Source of the DNA: Synechococcus sp. CC9616
GTDB taxonomy: Bacteria; Cyanobacteriota; Cyanobacteriia; PCC-6307; Cyanobiaceae
Direction: 5' to 3'
Assembly: GCF_000515235.1 (NCBI RefSeq)
Contig: NZ_KI911558.1
Span: 2,145,466 to 2,209,465, forward strand
Length of the DNA: 64,000 nucleotides
The translations under genes and the position numbers were made by a program. How positions within the stretch are numbered: the first letter of the stretch is position 1; each line of letters begins with the position of its first letter. Positions 39,412 to 49,725 of the stretch are shown in pieces. Under the pieces are notes generated by a model. That model searched no databases and was not told where the DNA came from. It saw only the letters and a list, made by a program, of their open reading frames with translations.

Positions 39412-40626
39412 ATGTCCCAAGCCAACGAGGGCGTGGATTCCTGCCTGATGGACCAACGAGGCAGCTCCGAGCATTGCGATCCCAGCGCGACAGCGCCTGG
39501 CCTAAGGCGGACTTTGTTGGCCTGGTGGGACGTCAATGGCCGTAAAGACCCTGCCCTGAAGCCGTGGATGTTCACCAAGGATGGCCGCTGGCCAGAGCCC
39601 AACGAAGAACTCTCTGTTCTGCAGTGCTGGATTGCTGAAGTGATGCTGCAGCAAACCCAGCTGTCCGTTGTGCTTCCGTACTGGCAGCGCTGGATGGAGG
39701 CGTTCCCCAGCCTTGAGGCCCTGGCCGCGGCGTCATTGCAGAAGGTTCGCCTGCAGTGGCAGGGGCTGGGCTATTACTCCCGGGCGCGTCGCCTGCATGA
39801 GGCGGCCCAGATGGTTCTGGATCAGTCGTGGCCGCGTGATCTGGAGGGCTGGCTGGCTTTACCAGGCATTGGCCGCACCACCGCCGGGGGCATCCTGTCC
39901 AGTGCCTTTAATGCAGCGGAACCGATCCTGGATGGCAATGTGCGGCGGGTTCTGGCGCGTCTGAAGGCACACCCGTCACCGCCGGCACGGGATCAGGCCC
40001 TGTTCTGGCAGGTGAGCGAGGCCTTGCTGGATCGCAGACGTCCGCGCGATTTCAATCAGGCCTTGATGGATCTCGGTGCCACGGTCTGCACGCCTCGCCA
40101 TCCCAATTGCCGGTGTTGTCCCTGGATCGGCGATTGCGCTGCCTACGCTGCCGGCGATCCGACCCGCTGGCCCGTGACCGACGACCGCAAGCCTCTGCCC
40201 TTTCAGGTGATCGGCGTGGGTGTTGTGCTGAATGCTGGGGGTGACGTGTTGATTGATCAACGCCTCGAAGAGGGTTTGTTGGGCGGACTCTGGGAGTTCC
40301 CTGGAGGCAAGCAGGAAGAAGGAGAAGCCATCTCGGAGTGCATTGCTCGTGAGCTGCGCGAGGAACTGTCGATTGAGGTCCGCGTCGGGGAGGAGTTGAT
40401 CTGCATCGACCACGCCTACAGCCACAAAAAGCTGCGCTTTGTGGTGCATCTCTGCACCTGGCTCTCCGGAGATCCGCAACCACTGGCCAGCCAGCAGGTG
40501 CGCTGGGTTCGACCGAGCGACCTTGCCGACTACCCCTTTCCAGCTGCCAACGCCAGGATCATCGAGGCTTTGCTTGGCAAGTTCAACGACTCTGACCAGG
40601 CTGGAGCAAGTCGCAGCGCGGCCTGA
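39412..40626 (+). CDS. mutY: A/G-specific adenine glycosylase MutY with Nudix-like C-terminal domain
   Basis: A 404-residue protein. The catalytic Glu lies in WIAEVMLQQTQLSVVLPYW, the helix-hairpin-helix in ALPGIGRTTAGGILSSAF, and the 4Fe-4S cluster ligands in CTPRHPNCRCCPWIGDC. The C-terminal 130 residues form a MutT-like 8-oxoG recognition domain with GGKQEEGEAISECIARELRE, close to an intact Nudix box. It removes A opposite 8-oxoG. Its stop overlaps the next ATG (TGATG). The start may be downstream, because the first ~25 residues look weakly conserved. Confidence 0.95.
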   Translation: MSQANEGVDSCLMDQRGSSEHCDPSATAPGLRRTLLAWWDVNGRKDPALKPWMFTKDGRWPEPNEELSVLQCWIAEVMLQQTQLSVVLPYWQRWMEAFPSLEALAAASLQKVRLQWQGLGYYSRARRLHEAAQMVLDQSWPRDLEGWLALPGIGRTTAGGILSSAFNAAEPILDGNVRRVLARLKAHPSPPARDQALFWQVSEALLDRRRPRDFNQALMDLGATVCTPRHPNCRCCPWIGDCAAYAAGDPTRWPVTDDRKPLPFQVIGVGVVLNAGGDVLIDQRLEEGLLGGLWEFPGGKQEEGEAISECIARELREELSIEVRVGEELICIDHAYSHKKLRFVVHLCTWLSGDPQPLASQQVRWVRPSDLADYPFPAANARIIEALLGKFNDSDQAGASRSAA

Positions 40627-41612
40627 TGTTGGAGACCGGTCGTCCGACACAGGTGTTGTGCCTGGGGGAGGCTCTAATCGATCGCCTTGGACCGCCGGGG
40701 GGCGATCCGCTCGTCGGCCGACCATTTGATGACCGTCTTGGCGGGGCCCCAGCCAATGTGGCCTGCGCGCTGGCGCGCCTCGGCACATCGGCTGCCTTCC
40801 TCGGACGCCTCGGCGCCGACGATATTGGAGCGTCGTTCCAGGCTCTGTTCAAAGATCGTGGGGTCGATCGAGCTGGCTTGCAGATTGACCCTGAGCGTCC
40901 CTCACGCGTCGTGCTGGTGCGGCGGGATCGTTCCGGTGAGCGGACGTTCCAGGGTTTCGCCGGTGACGCAGGTTTGGGATTTGCCGATCAGGCCCTGGCT
41001 GCAGAGGGATTGGCTGAAGCCTGGCCCCAACTTGCAACAGTGGCTTCCTGGTTGCTGATCGGCACGATTCCTCTGGCGACGCCCCAATCCGCGCAGGCTC
41101 TGCACTGTGCCGTCGATCTGGCTCGCAGGCAGGGGACAGCGATTGCTCTTGATGTGAACTGGCGCCCAACGTTCTGGGATGCTTCAGCGGATCCGGGCAG
41201 TGGGCCTGCGCCAGTTGCCCTGAAGGCGATCCAGCCGCTCCTGCAGCAGGCCGCACTGATCAAGCTGGCTCGGGAGGAGGCGCTTTGGTTTTTTGGCTCC
41301 GACGATCCCGCTCATATCCAGGCCGCTCTTCCGCAGCAACCAGCGGTGGTGGTGACCGACGGTGCACAGCCGGTGCGCTGCCGCATGGATGGCGTGTCTG
41401 CTCAGATCCCCGCGTTCAAGCCCTCCAAGGTGGTGGATACCACTGGTGCCGGGGATGCCTTCACCGCAGGCCTGTTGCATCGCTGGGCTGCGCCGGTGCC
41501 GGAGCGTCTGCGTTTTGCAGCCGCCTGTGGGGCATTGGTCTGCGGTGGCGCTGGCGCAATCGATCCTCAACCCAGCGAGTCAGAGGTTGTCTCCTTTGGA
41601 GGAATGAGCTGA
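40626..41612 (+). CDS. PfkB-family sugar kinase, probable fructokinase
   Basis: A 328-residue protein. VLCLGEALIDRLGPPGGDP and then RLGGAPANVACALARLG are the N-terminal PfkB signature, and VVDTTGAGDAFTAGLLHRW is the C-terminal signature with the catalytic Asp. Fructokinase is the most likely assignment from the ALIDRL and GGAPANVA forms. It is coupled to mutY by a TGATG overlap and overlaps the convergent tsaE by 46 bases. Confidence 0.88.
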   Translation: MLETGRPTQVLCLGEALIDRLGPPGGDPLVGRPFDDRLGGAPANVACALARLGTSAAFLGRLGADDIGASFQALFKDRGVDRAGLQIDPERPSRVVLVRRDRSGERTFQGFAGDAGLGFADQALAAEGLAEAWPQLATVASWLLIGTIPLATPQSAQALHCAVDLARRQGTAIALDVNWRPTFWDASADPGSGPAPVALKAIQPLLQQAALIKLAREEALWFFGSDDPAHIQAALPQQPAVVVTDGAQPVRCRMDGVSAQIPAFKPSKVVDTTGAGDAFTAGLLHRWAAPVPERLRFAAACGALVCGGAGAIDPQPSESEVVSFGGMS

Positions 41613-42079
41613 GCTTGCCGTCCGCCGCTGGCCAGCGGCTCAAGCACCACGCTCCAGGCTTCCGGCAAGGACAAGCTGAGACGTTCAGGCCATTCCACCG
41701 CCATCAGGGCGTTGAGGGCTTTGGCTTCCTCCTCTTCCTGAAGAAAGAGTTCATCGGCAGCAGCGGGGTGCTCCAGGCGATACAGATCGAGATGCACCAG
41801 GGGTAAGTGCCCGCCTGTGTAGTGCTGCGCTAACGCAAACGTTGGACTGGTGATCGGTTCAGTGATTCCCAGCCCCTGTGCCAACCCCTGAACCAGAGAC
41901 GTTTTGCCAGCGCCAAGTGGGCCGTTCAACAACAGAATCGAACCCGGCGGCAGTTGCTCGACCAGTTGACGCCCCAGTACGTGGGTGGTCTCAAGGGTCT
42001 CAAGATGCCAGGCAAGCCCTGTAGAGTCCGCCACAAGCGAGCCCGAAGTCTCGGCGTCTCTGCAGCGATTGATCTTCAC
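41567..42079 (-). CDS. tsaE: tRNA t6A biosynthesis ATPase TsaE
   Basis: A 170-residue protein. The P-loop is [20 protein letters not shown], followed by [15 protein letters not shown] and [12 protein letters not shown], then MAVEWPERL, all TsaE signatures. It works with TsaB/TsaD in N6-threonylcarbamoyladenosine formation at A37 of ANN-decoding tRNAs. The start may be internal, because the first ~20 residues look unconserved. It is divergent from ahcY. Confidence 0.94.
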   Translation of the reverse strand: MKINRCRDAETSGSLVADSTGLAWHLETLETTHVLGRQLVEQLPPGSILLLNGPLGAGKTSLVQGLAQGLGITEPITSPTFALAQHYTGGHLPLVHLDLYRLEHPAAADELFLQEEEEAKALNALMAVEWPERLSLSLPEAWSVVLEPLASGGRQAQLIPPKETTSDSLG

Positions 42080-42102
42080 GACTCCTAGGGAGCATTAAAA
42101 CC

Positions 42103-43533
<1,431 letters not shown>

Positions 43534-43582
43534 TCCATCGACGTTTCTCGGTGGTAATTTAGTGTCTAGTTGTTGAATTGAG

Positions 43583-44686
43583 ATGAGTGTATTTTTGAAG
43601 CCTTCTTGCACTCTTGGTCGCAAGAAGGCTTTTTTTATGCACAATTGGCGTTGCGCGGGATCAACGATGAACTCATTGTTGTCGAGTAATTTTGGTAGCG
43701 CATATTTGAAGGTTGGTACTCAGTTTAGCGACTACGGATGGCCACGATATGATTTACCGGAAATTCTCACATTGAATGAGGTGAGAAGTAAGAGTCGCGA
43801 TGGTGGGATCCTAGGGGGACATCTTTGTTCTGGGATCGAGTCTTGTATTGGAGGTGACTGGGATTTATGGATCAATGCTCGCGACCCCTTGAAAAGACTT
43901 TCTAGTGGAATTGTTCGGTTTCATTCGAAAGCATTTGATTTTGTGGGTAATGATTTGGATTTCACAGGCTTTCAGCAGAAAGCTGTTGAAAAGCTCGAGG
44001 TGTTAATGGCGGGTCCACTTCGCCATGAGCAAAATGGTGTTGCTAAGCGCCTCGCAGGTTTAGCGATTGCCGACTCAGTCTCTTTTGATCGAGAATCAAA
44101 CTTAGAAACTCTGTCTTGTTTCCCGCTGAACTCTGAGCATGCATTGCTTTACGAGGTCGCAAAGAGTCAGCTTCAAAAAGTTAAGGTGTTTATTATTCCT
44201 GATTATTTGCATGCATCATTAATATGCATTGAAAAAATGTATGATCTCCCACCGATCATTAATTTATTTTCTGATTTGAAGCACAACCCGGTTCAGCTTG
44301 GGAAAGCAACAGCGTCTCAGAAGAAGATTTTTGAATATTCGCTTCCAAGGCTTCGTGAAATGTGTGCAATCGACTCACGCCTTTGGTTAGATATTAAGGC
44401 AAGGTTTAAGTCTTGCGTAAGCGATTTTCAAATCAGCAAGAAACAGATTGCAATTCGAGAAGCGATTCACGAAAATGGCCTGTTGAATCACAAAATACTT
44501 GAAAAATATTCTTCTGACGAAGAGATTATAAGTGCTATAGTGAGATCAATTTCTATACTTTGCAAAGGAAAGAAAGAGCTTGCAAAAGATATTGTCTTTG
44601 AAATTACCCGCTGGTCGCGCTTCGACCCTTCAGCAGCCACTGAGATTCGCGAAAGGGCTTTGACGGTTTTGGGATTGACTGCGTGA
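43583..44686 (+). CDS. Sulfotransferase-like protein with a terminator hairpin in its 5' end
   Basis: From ATG 43583 the protein has 367 residues. RKKAFFMHNWRCAGSTMNSL aligns with the PAPS loop of the sulfotransferase at 27757 (RKLQFVHIGKCGGSTL), and INARDPLKRLSSGIVRF is the 3'-phosphate motif. The strand before the loop (KKAFF) lies upstream of the alternative ATG at 43637, so the earlier start is favoured, although the ahcY terminator then falls inside the coding sequence. The gene is AT-rich, alone between ahcY and a DedA gene, and probably acquired. About 105 bases without features follow. Confidence 0.65.
   Translation: MSVFLKPSCTLGRKKAFFMHNWRCAGSTMNSLLSSNFGSAYLKVGTQFSDYGWPRYDLPEILTLNEVRSKSRDGGILGGHLCSGIESCIGGDWDLWINARDPLKRLSSGIVRFHSKAFDFVGNDLDFTGFQQKAVEKLEVLMAGPLRHEQNGVAKRLAGLAIADSVSFDRESNLETLSCFPLNSEHALLYEVAKSQLQKVKVFIIPDYLHASLICIEKMYDLPPIINLFSDLKHNPVQLGKATASQKKIFEYSLPRLREMCAIDSRLWLDIKARFKSCVSDFQISKKQIAIREAIHENGLLNHKILEKYSSDEEIISAIVRSISILCKGKKELAKDIVFEITRWSRFDPSAATEIRERALTVLGLTA
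43598..43636 (+). terminator. Strong Rho-independent terminator of ahcY, overlapping the next gene
   Basis: A 12-bp perfect stem (43598-43609 with 43620-43631, core GCCTTCTTGC/GCAAGAAGGC) with a 10-base loop, followed by T residues to 43636. It lies 65 bases after the ahcY stop. The 3' arm contains AAGAAGG, which could act as a ribosome site for ATG 43637. Confidence 0.9.
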
Positions 44687-44793
44687 AAATGGTGTTCTTA
44701 GGAATATTTTTAGGTCAAACTTTGTCATGAATAGGAATTTAGTTGTAACTGATTAGTCGGCGTGGAAGACTTGCGCCGTTTCGCGCGGTCTCC

Positions 44794-45453
44794 ATGGGGC
44801 TTTCTGATTTGATCACGCAGCTGCCTGAGCTGATCGGACAGGCCGTGGAGTCCAACCAATGGCTCGGGTACATCGCAATTTTCGCGGCGATGTTTCTCGA
44901 AAATCTGTTTCCGCCGATCCCGTCAGAGTTGATCATGCCCTTAGGCGGGTTTTATGTGCAGCAGGGCCAGTTGCAGCTGGTGCCGGTTGTGCTCGCTGGG
45001 CTGTTGGGAACAGTGCTTGGAGCACTTCCCTGGTACGGGATCGGTCGTTTGATCAACGAAGACAGAATTGAACAGTGGCTGGCTCGCCACGGTCGGTGGA
45101 TTGGGATCAGTCCCCAGGAGCTGGCGCGGAGCCACCGCTGGTTCACCCGCTATGGCAACGCCCTGGTGTTCTGGGGACGTCTGGTGCCGGGCATCCGCAC
45201 CTTGATTTCTGTTCCCGCCGGGATCGAGATGATGCCGATGGGTCCTTTTCTGATCTGGACCACGGCTGGCAGCCTGATCTGGACGCTGCTGCTCACTGTC
45301 GCCGGCATGGTGCTCGGGGAGGGTTACAGCAATGTCGAGGCCTGGATCGACCCCGTCTCGAAGGTGATCAAGGTTCTGCTCGTTATCGCTGTGCTGGCCG
45401 GCGGCATTTGGCTGGGCCTGCGGGTCTGGCGCCGCCGACAGTCATCCGACTGA
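44794..45453 (+). CDS. DedA-family membrane protein
   Basis: A 219-residue integral membrane protein. FAAMFLENLFPPIPSELIMP is the N-terminal DedA motif and FWGRLVPGIRTLISVPAGIE the central conserved 'GRxxPxxRT' segment with its basic residue. There are four to five hydrophobic helices. DedA proteins are lipid scramblase/flippase-like proteins, including undecaprenyl phosphate translocases in some bacteria. It is convergent with ssb. Confidence 0.92.
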   Translation: MGLSDLITQLPELIGQAVESNQWLGYIAIFAAMFLENLFPPIPSELIMPLGGFYVQQGQLQLVPVVLAGLLGTVLGALPWYGIGRLINEDRIEQWLARHGRWIGISPQELARSHRWFTRYGNALVFWGRLVPGIRTLISVPAGIEMMPMGPFLIWTTAGSLIWTLLLTVAGMVLGEGYSNVEAWIDPVSKVIKVLLVIAVLAGGIWLGLRVWRRRQSSD

Positions 45454-45491
45454 ACAGTCTTCGGACTGACCTGCGGCACCACACAATTCCC

Positions 45492-45872
45492 TCAGAAGGG
45501 AATCTCTTCGTCGCTGGCTTGGTTGCCGCCGAAACCGCCAGCAGCAGCTTCGTTGTCGCGTTTGGATCCGAGCAGTTCCAGCCGGTCGACTCTGACGACC
45601 GGCTTGCTGCGCTCTTCGCCGCTGTTGCGGTCGTTCCAGCGGTCCAATTTGAAGCTGCCGACGATCCCCAGCAGGGACCCTTTCTTGACGTAGTCCGCTG
45701 CGACCTGGGCCTGCTTGCCCCAGATTTCAAGGTTGAACCAGTCGGGCTCATCGTCCCGGCTGCGCCGGTTGACGGCCATGGTGAGGTTGGCAACAACGCT
45801 GCCTGATTCGAAGTAGCGAACTTCGGGATCCCGGCCGGCACGGCCGACAAGGGTGACGGAATTCACGCCCAT
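45492..45872 (-). CDS. ssb: Single-stranded DNA-binding protein
   Basis: A 126-residue OB-fold protein. MGVNSVTLVGRAGRDPEVRY and WFNLEIWGKQAQVAADYVKK are family signatures, and the acidic tip DEEIPF binds partner repair proteins. The linker is short and glycine-rich. It coats single-stranded DNA in replication and repair. It is divergent from mreB. Confidence 0.95.
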   Translation of the reverse strand: MGVNSVTLVGRAGRDPEVRYFESGSVVANLTMAVNRRSRDDEPDWFNLEIWGKQAQVAADYVKKGSLLGIVGSFKLDRWNDRNSGEERSKPVVRVDRLELLGSKRDNEAAAGGFGGNQASDEEIPF

Positions 45873-46012
45873 GGATGACTCTCTCCTGTGATTTGGTCAA
45901 TGATGCGCCACAGATGAAGTGGCTGCTTTTAAGGAGTTCCACCCCTGACGTCGGATGTATCAGGTCTGCCTGGAAAACGCCCCTAAACTTCTGCGATCTG
46001 AAATCGGTGTCT

Positions 46013-47065
46013 GTGTTTCTCCGTCGCTTCCAGCTGTCACGAGACATCGGCATCGATCTGGGCACCGCGAACACCCTGATTTACGTTTCAGGCCGCGGCA
46101 TTGTTCTTCAGGAGCCCTCTGTGGTCGCCCTCGATCTCGAGCGCGGTGCCACCCTCGCTGTGGGGGATGAAGCGAAGCTGATGCTGGGCCGTACGCCCGG
46201 CAACATCCGCGCGGTGCGGCCACTTCGAGACGGCGTCATCGCCGATTTCGATGCCGCTGAACAGATGCTCAAAACCTTTATCAACAAAGGCAATGAGGGT
46301 CGCGGAATCATGGCTCCCCGCTTGGTTGTTGGAATTCCCAGCGGCGTCACCGGGGTCGAGCGTCGCGCGGTCCGCGAAGCCGGTATGGCCGGGGCCCGAG
46401 AAGTTCACCTGATTGATGAGCCGGTCGCCGCAGCGATTGGTGCCGGGCTTCCCGTCACCGAACCGGTGGGAACCATGATCGTTGATATCGGTGGTGGTAC
46501 CACCGAGGTGGCGGTGCTGAGTCTTGGTGGCACGGTCCTGAGCGAGTCGGTGCGTGTGGCCGGTGATGAGATCAGCGATTCGATCGGCGTGTATCTCAAG
46601 AAGGTCCACAACATGGTGGTGGGCGAGCGCACTGCTGAGGACATCAAGATCCGCATTGGATCGGCCTTTCCGGATAACGAATTCGATCAGCAATCCATGG
46701 ATGTGCGCGGGCTGCACTTGCTGTCCGGGTTACCGCGCACCATCAATCTCAAGGCCGGTGACCTGCGCGAGGCGATTGCTGAGCCCCTCAACGTGATCGT
46801 CGAGGCCGTGAAGCGCACCCTCGAGCGCACGCCTCCTGAACTCGCTGCAGACATCGTTGACCGTGGCATCATGCTCGCCGGCGGTGGCGCTCTCGTCCGC
46901 GGGATCAGTGACCTGATCAGCCATGAAACAGGGATTTTCGTTCATGTGGCAGAGGACCCTCTGTTGTGTGTGGTGAATGGCTGCGGTCAGGTGCTGGAGG
47001 ACTGGAAGCGTCTCCAGCGCGTGGTCGATACGCCTGAATTCGTCCGCTCCGCCGTCACCGCCTGA
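46013..47065 (+). CDS. mreB: Rod-shape actin homologue MreB
   Basis: The GTG at 46013 (VFLRRFQLSRDIGIDLGTAN) gives 350 residues, matching the family length; longer upstream frames reach into the ssb promoter. Actin-fold motifs: DIGIDLGTANTLIYV (phosphate 1), IVDIGGGTTEVAVLSLGG (phosphate 2) and GIMLAGGGALVRGI (adenosine). It organises lateral wall synthesis. First gene of mreB-mreC-mreD. Confidence 0.96.
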   Translation: MFLRRFQLSRDIGIDLGTANTLIYVSGRGIVLQEPSVVALDLERGATLAVGDEAKLMLGRTPGNIRAVRPLRDGVIADFDAAEQMLKTFINKGNEGRGIMAPRLVVGIPSGVTGVERRAVREAGMAGAREVHLIDEPVAAAIGAGLPVTEPVGTMIVDIGGGTTEVAVLSLGGTVLSESVRVAGDEISDSIGVYLKKVHNMVVGERTAEDIKIRIGSAFPDNEFDQQSMDVRGLHLLSGLPRTINLKAGDLREAIAEPLNVIVEAVKRTLERTPPELAADIVDRGIMLAGGGALVRGISDLISHETGIFVHVAEDPLLCVVNGCGQVLEDWKRLQRVVDTPEFVRSAVTA

Positions 47066-47070
47066 AATCC

Positions 47071-47817
47071 GTGGCACCGACTCAGTGGCCCGGCGGCAGC
47101 AGTTGGCGGGGCTTTCTGAAGCTCTGGCCATGGTCCCTCCTGCTGATCGCCTTCCTTTTGGTCCGTGCCAGCAAAGGCGCCGGATTTGCTGATGCTTATG
47201 CCTTGCTGATCCGTCCGTTCTGGCCAGGCCCTGCCCAGAGCGAGTGGTTGGGTGCAGCGGCAGATCTGGAGGCAAGGGCAACGCTCCAGCTTCTTGAGGC
47301 CGACAACCGGCGCCTGCGTGGATTGCTCGGTTTGCAGGATGGAGGGAACAGTCCGGAGAACCTTTCTGCTGCTGTGATTTCACGTTCCCCCCGCGGGTGG
47401 TGGCAGCAGCTGGAGCTGGGCAAGGGTGCCCTAAACGGCATCTCAGCAGGTGATGCGGTGATGGGTCCCGGCGGATTGGTGGGGCAGGTTCAGAGCGTCA
47501 CCCCCGCAACCAGTCGGGTGAAGTTGCTCACAGCTCCGGGGACGGAGGTCGGTGTATGGCTGCCCCGCTCTCGCAGTCATGGACTGCTCGTGGGGATGGG
47601 CACCAGCCGACCCCAGCTTCGGTTCATCGAAAAGGATCCCAATGTTCGGCCCGGGGATCTGGTAAGCACATCACCCGCAAGCACCCTGCTGCCGGCCAAC
47701 CTGCCCATCGGCGTGGTCCAGTCGGTGGACGAGCGGGCTGTTCCAGCTCCCCACGCTGTGGTGCAGTTGATCGCCGCACCAGAGGCGATCGACTGGGTTC
47801 AGGTCCGCAGGCGCTGA
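47071..47817 (+). CDS. mreC: Rod-shape protein MreC
   Basis: A 248-residue protein with a GTG start five bases after mreB. One membrane helix (FLKLWPWSLLLIAFLLVRAS) is followed by a short coiled coil (ATLQLLEADNRRLRGLLGLQ) and the beta-rich periplasmic domain (VISRSPRGWWQQLELGKGAL, GPGGLVGQVQSVTP). It scaffolds the elongasome outside the membrane. Confidence 0.92.
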   Translation: MAPTQWPGGSSWRGFLKLWPWSLLLIAFLLVRASKGAGFADAYALLIRPFWPGPAQSEWLGAAADLEARATLQLLEADNRRLRGLLGLQDGGNSPENLSAAVISRSPRGWWQQLELGKGALNGISAGDAVMGPGGLVGQVQSVTPATSRVKLLTAPGTEVGVWLPRSRSHGLLVGMGTSRPQLRFIEKDPNVRPGDLVSTSPASTLLPANLPIGVVQSVDERAVPAPHAVVQLIAAPEAIDWVQVRRR

Positions 47818-47819
47818 CC

Positions 47820-48329
47820 ATGGCACGCCTGCACCGTCAGCCCCTGTCCCTGGCCACAGCCCTCCTAGTTCCTTTGCTCTCGCTGGCCACGCCGAGCTGG
47901 TTCGGAGTTTCCGGCGTTGGTCCCGCCTGGGCCGTGCTCTGGCTACTGCCTTGGTCCCTGGTGGATGGTCCTGTGTCCGGTGCCTTCGCTGGAGTTTCCC
48001 TGGGGTTGGTTCTGGATGGACTCAGCCTCGGGGGAGCCACGCAAGTTCCAGCCTTGCTGTTGCTGGGCTGGTGGTGGGGTCGCCTGGGCCGCCGTGCCCC
48101 ACCGATCCAGCGCAGCCTCAATCTCGGTTTGCTTGCCTGGATCGGGAGCGTCGCTCTCGGGCTCAGCCTGATCCTGCAGATTCTTGTGCTCCAGGGTGGT
48201 GAGCTGGGTCCCTGGTTGGCTGGCTGGGCCTGGAAGACCACCTGGAGTCAGTCCCTGATCACCGCCTTGCTCGCGCCGATGCTGGTCTCGATTCAGCTGT
48301 TGATCTGGCGACGGAGGGCGCCGGCATGA
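47820..48329 (+). CDS. mreD: Rod-shape protein MreD
   Basis: The ATG at 47820 gives 169 residues, starting two bases after the mreC stop. About five hydrophobic helices, including FAGVSLGLVLDGLSLG, which matches the 'GxxxGLxxD' MreD motif. It is a membrane subunit of the elongasome. The stop overlaps the next gene's ATG by four bases. Confidence 0.88.
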   Translation: MARLHRQPLSLATALLVPLLSLATPSWFGVSGVGPAWAVLWLLPWSLVDGPVSGAFAGVSLGLVLDGLSLGGATQVPALLLLGWWWGRLGRRAPPIQRSLNLGLLAWIGSVALGLSLILQILVLQGGELGPWLAGWAWKTTWSQSLITALLAPMLVSIQLLIWRRRAPA

Positions 48330-49627
48330 CGGGGGTTTGGACGCGCCGCCAACTGCTGCTTGCGGCTGCTGCTACGTCCCTGGCGGCCTGTGGTCGTCCG
48401 ACAACGTCCGGACAGGAGCTGGATCTCTGGACGCTGCAGCTGGCGCCCAAATTCAATCCTTACTTCGCTGATCTGCTGGCCGAATGGAAGCGCAGCCACC
48501 CGCGTCTGCCGGTGCGTTGGACCGATCTGCCCTGGGGGTCTGTCGAACGCAAGCTGCTGGCGGCCGTTTTTGCACGCACGGCTCCGGATCTGGTGAATCT
48601 CAATCCGCCATTTGCGGCCAATCTCGCCAGCAAGGGGGGGCTCAGTGATCTTTCGCCTCTTTTGTCGAAGGAGGTGGAGCAGCGTTATCTGCCATCGGTC
48701 TGGCAGGCCTGCCGTGATGACGATGCCGGGCAGATCGCGATCCCCTGGTACCTCACCGTGCGGCTCAGCCTTGTGAACCGCAGCCTGCTGGAGCAGGCCG
48801 GCATCGCCTCACCGCCGCGTTATTGGAGTGAAATTCCGGATTTCGCCCGTCGTCTGCGCGACAAAACCGGACGCTATGGCCTGTTTGTGACCGTGGTGCC
48901 GGATGACTCGGCCGAGATGTTGGAAACGCTGGTGCAGATGGGCGTGACGCTGCTGGATGATCGGCGTCGCGCTGCGTTCGACAGCCCTGCTGGCCGTCGA
49001 GCCTTTCGCTACTGGACTGATCTCTATCGAGCTGGGCTCCTGCCCCGCGAAGTGGTGAGCCAGGGCCAGCGACGGGCCATCGAGCTCTTCCAGAGCGGTG
49101 ATCTGGCCCTGGCGGCGACAGGTGCGGAATTTTTGCGCAGCATCCAGACCAATGCGCCCGGTGTGGCTGCTGTGACCGAACCCCATCCTCCTCTCACCGG
49201 CTCTGATGGCACTGCCAATGTGGCTCTGATGACTCTGGCTGTGCCGCGTCAGAGTCAACGCCGCGCAGAGGCTGTCGACTTCGCTGCATATCTCACGAAT
49301 GCGGCCAATCAGACCCGCTTCGCCACAGAGGCCAGGGTTCTGCCGTCTTCAAAGCAGGCCCTCGTGACGATTCGTCAAGCGCTCGAGCGGGAGCAACCCA
49401 CCACTGCGGCCGCGGCTCAGATTCGATCAGCGCGATTGTTGTCTGCCAAAACTCTGGAGCAGGCCCGCGTGCTTGTGCCGGCGCTGCCGGGGATCAAGCG
49501 GCTCCAGAAGATCCTCTACACCCAGTTGCAGAAAGCGATGTTGGAGCAGATCAGCAGTGATCAGGCTGTTGTATCGGCTGCAAAAGAGTGGAATCAGTAC
49601 GCAACCTCGAGATGGCCGGACGCTTGA
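48326..49627 (+). CDS. ABC-type sugar-binding lipoprotein (extracellular solute-binding family 1)
   Basis: A 433-residue protein. The signal peptide ends in a lipobox (ATSLAACGRP). LDLWTLQLAPKFNPYFADLL, VERKLLAAVFARTAPDLVNL and AIELFQSGDLALAATGAEFL follow the sugar-binding family pattern. It overlaps mreD by four bases (ATGA), so it is cotranscribed with mreBCD. No permease or ATPase genes accompany it. It either serves a transporter encoded elsewhere or has an envelope role. Confidence 0.85.
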   Translation: MTGVWTRRQLLLAAAATSLAACGRPTTSGQELDLWTLQLAPKFNPYFADLLAEWKRSHPRLPVRWTDLPWGSVERKLLAAVFARTAPDLVNLNPPFAANLASKGGLSDLSPLLSKEVEQRYLPSVWQACRDDDAGQIAIPWYLTVRLSLVNRSLLEQAGIASPPRYWSEIPDFARRLRDKTGRYGLFVTVVPDDSAEMLETLVQMGVTLLDDRRRAAFDSPAGRRAFRYWTDLYRAGLLPREVVSQGQRRAIELFQSGDLALAATGAEFLRSIQTNAPGVAAVTEPHPPLTGSDGTANVALMTLAVPRQSQRRAEAVDFAAYLTNAANQTRFATEARVLPSSKQALVTIRQALEREQPTTAAAAQIRSARLLSAKTLEQARVLVPALPGIKRLQKILYTQLQKAMLEQISSDQAVVSAAKEWNQYATSRWPDA

Positions 49628-49725
49628 ATTATTAAGAGAATCGGAAAACAGGTTGCGGTGCAGGCTTTTTACATCACCAAAGCAACATTGAACTGTAGGG
49701 TTACACGTCGTTAAGCGTGTGGCCG

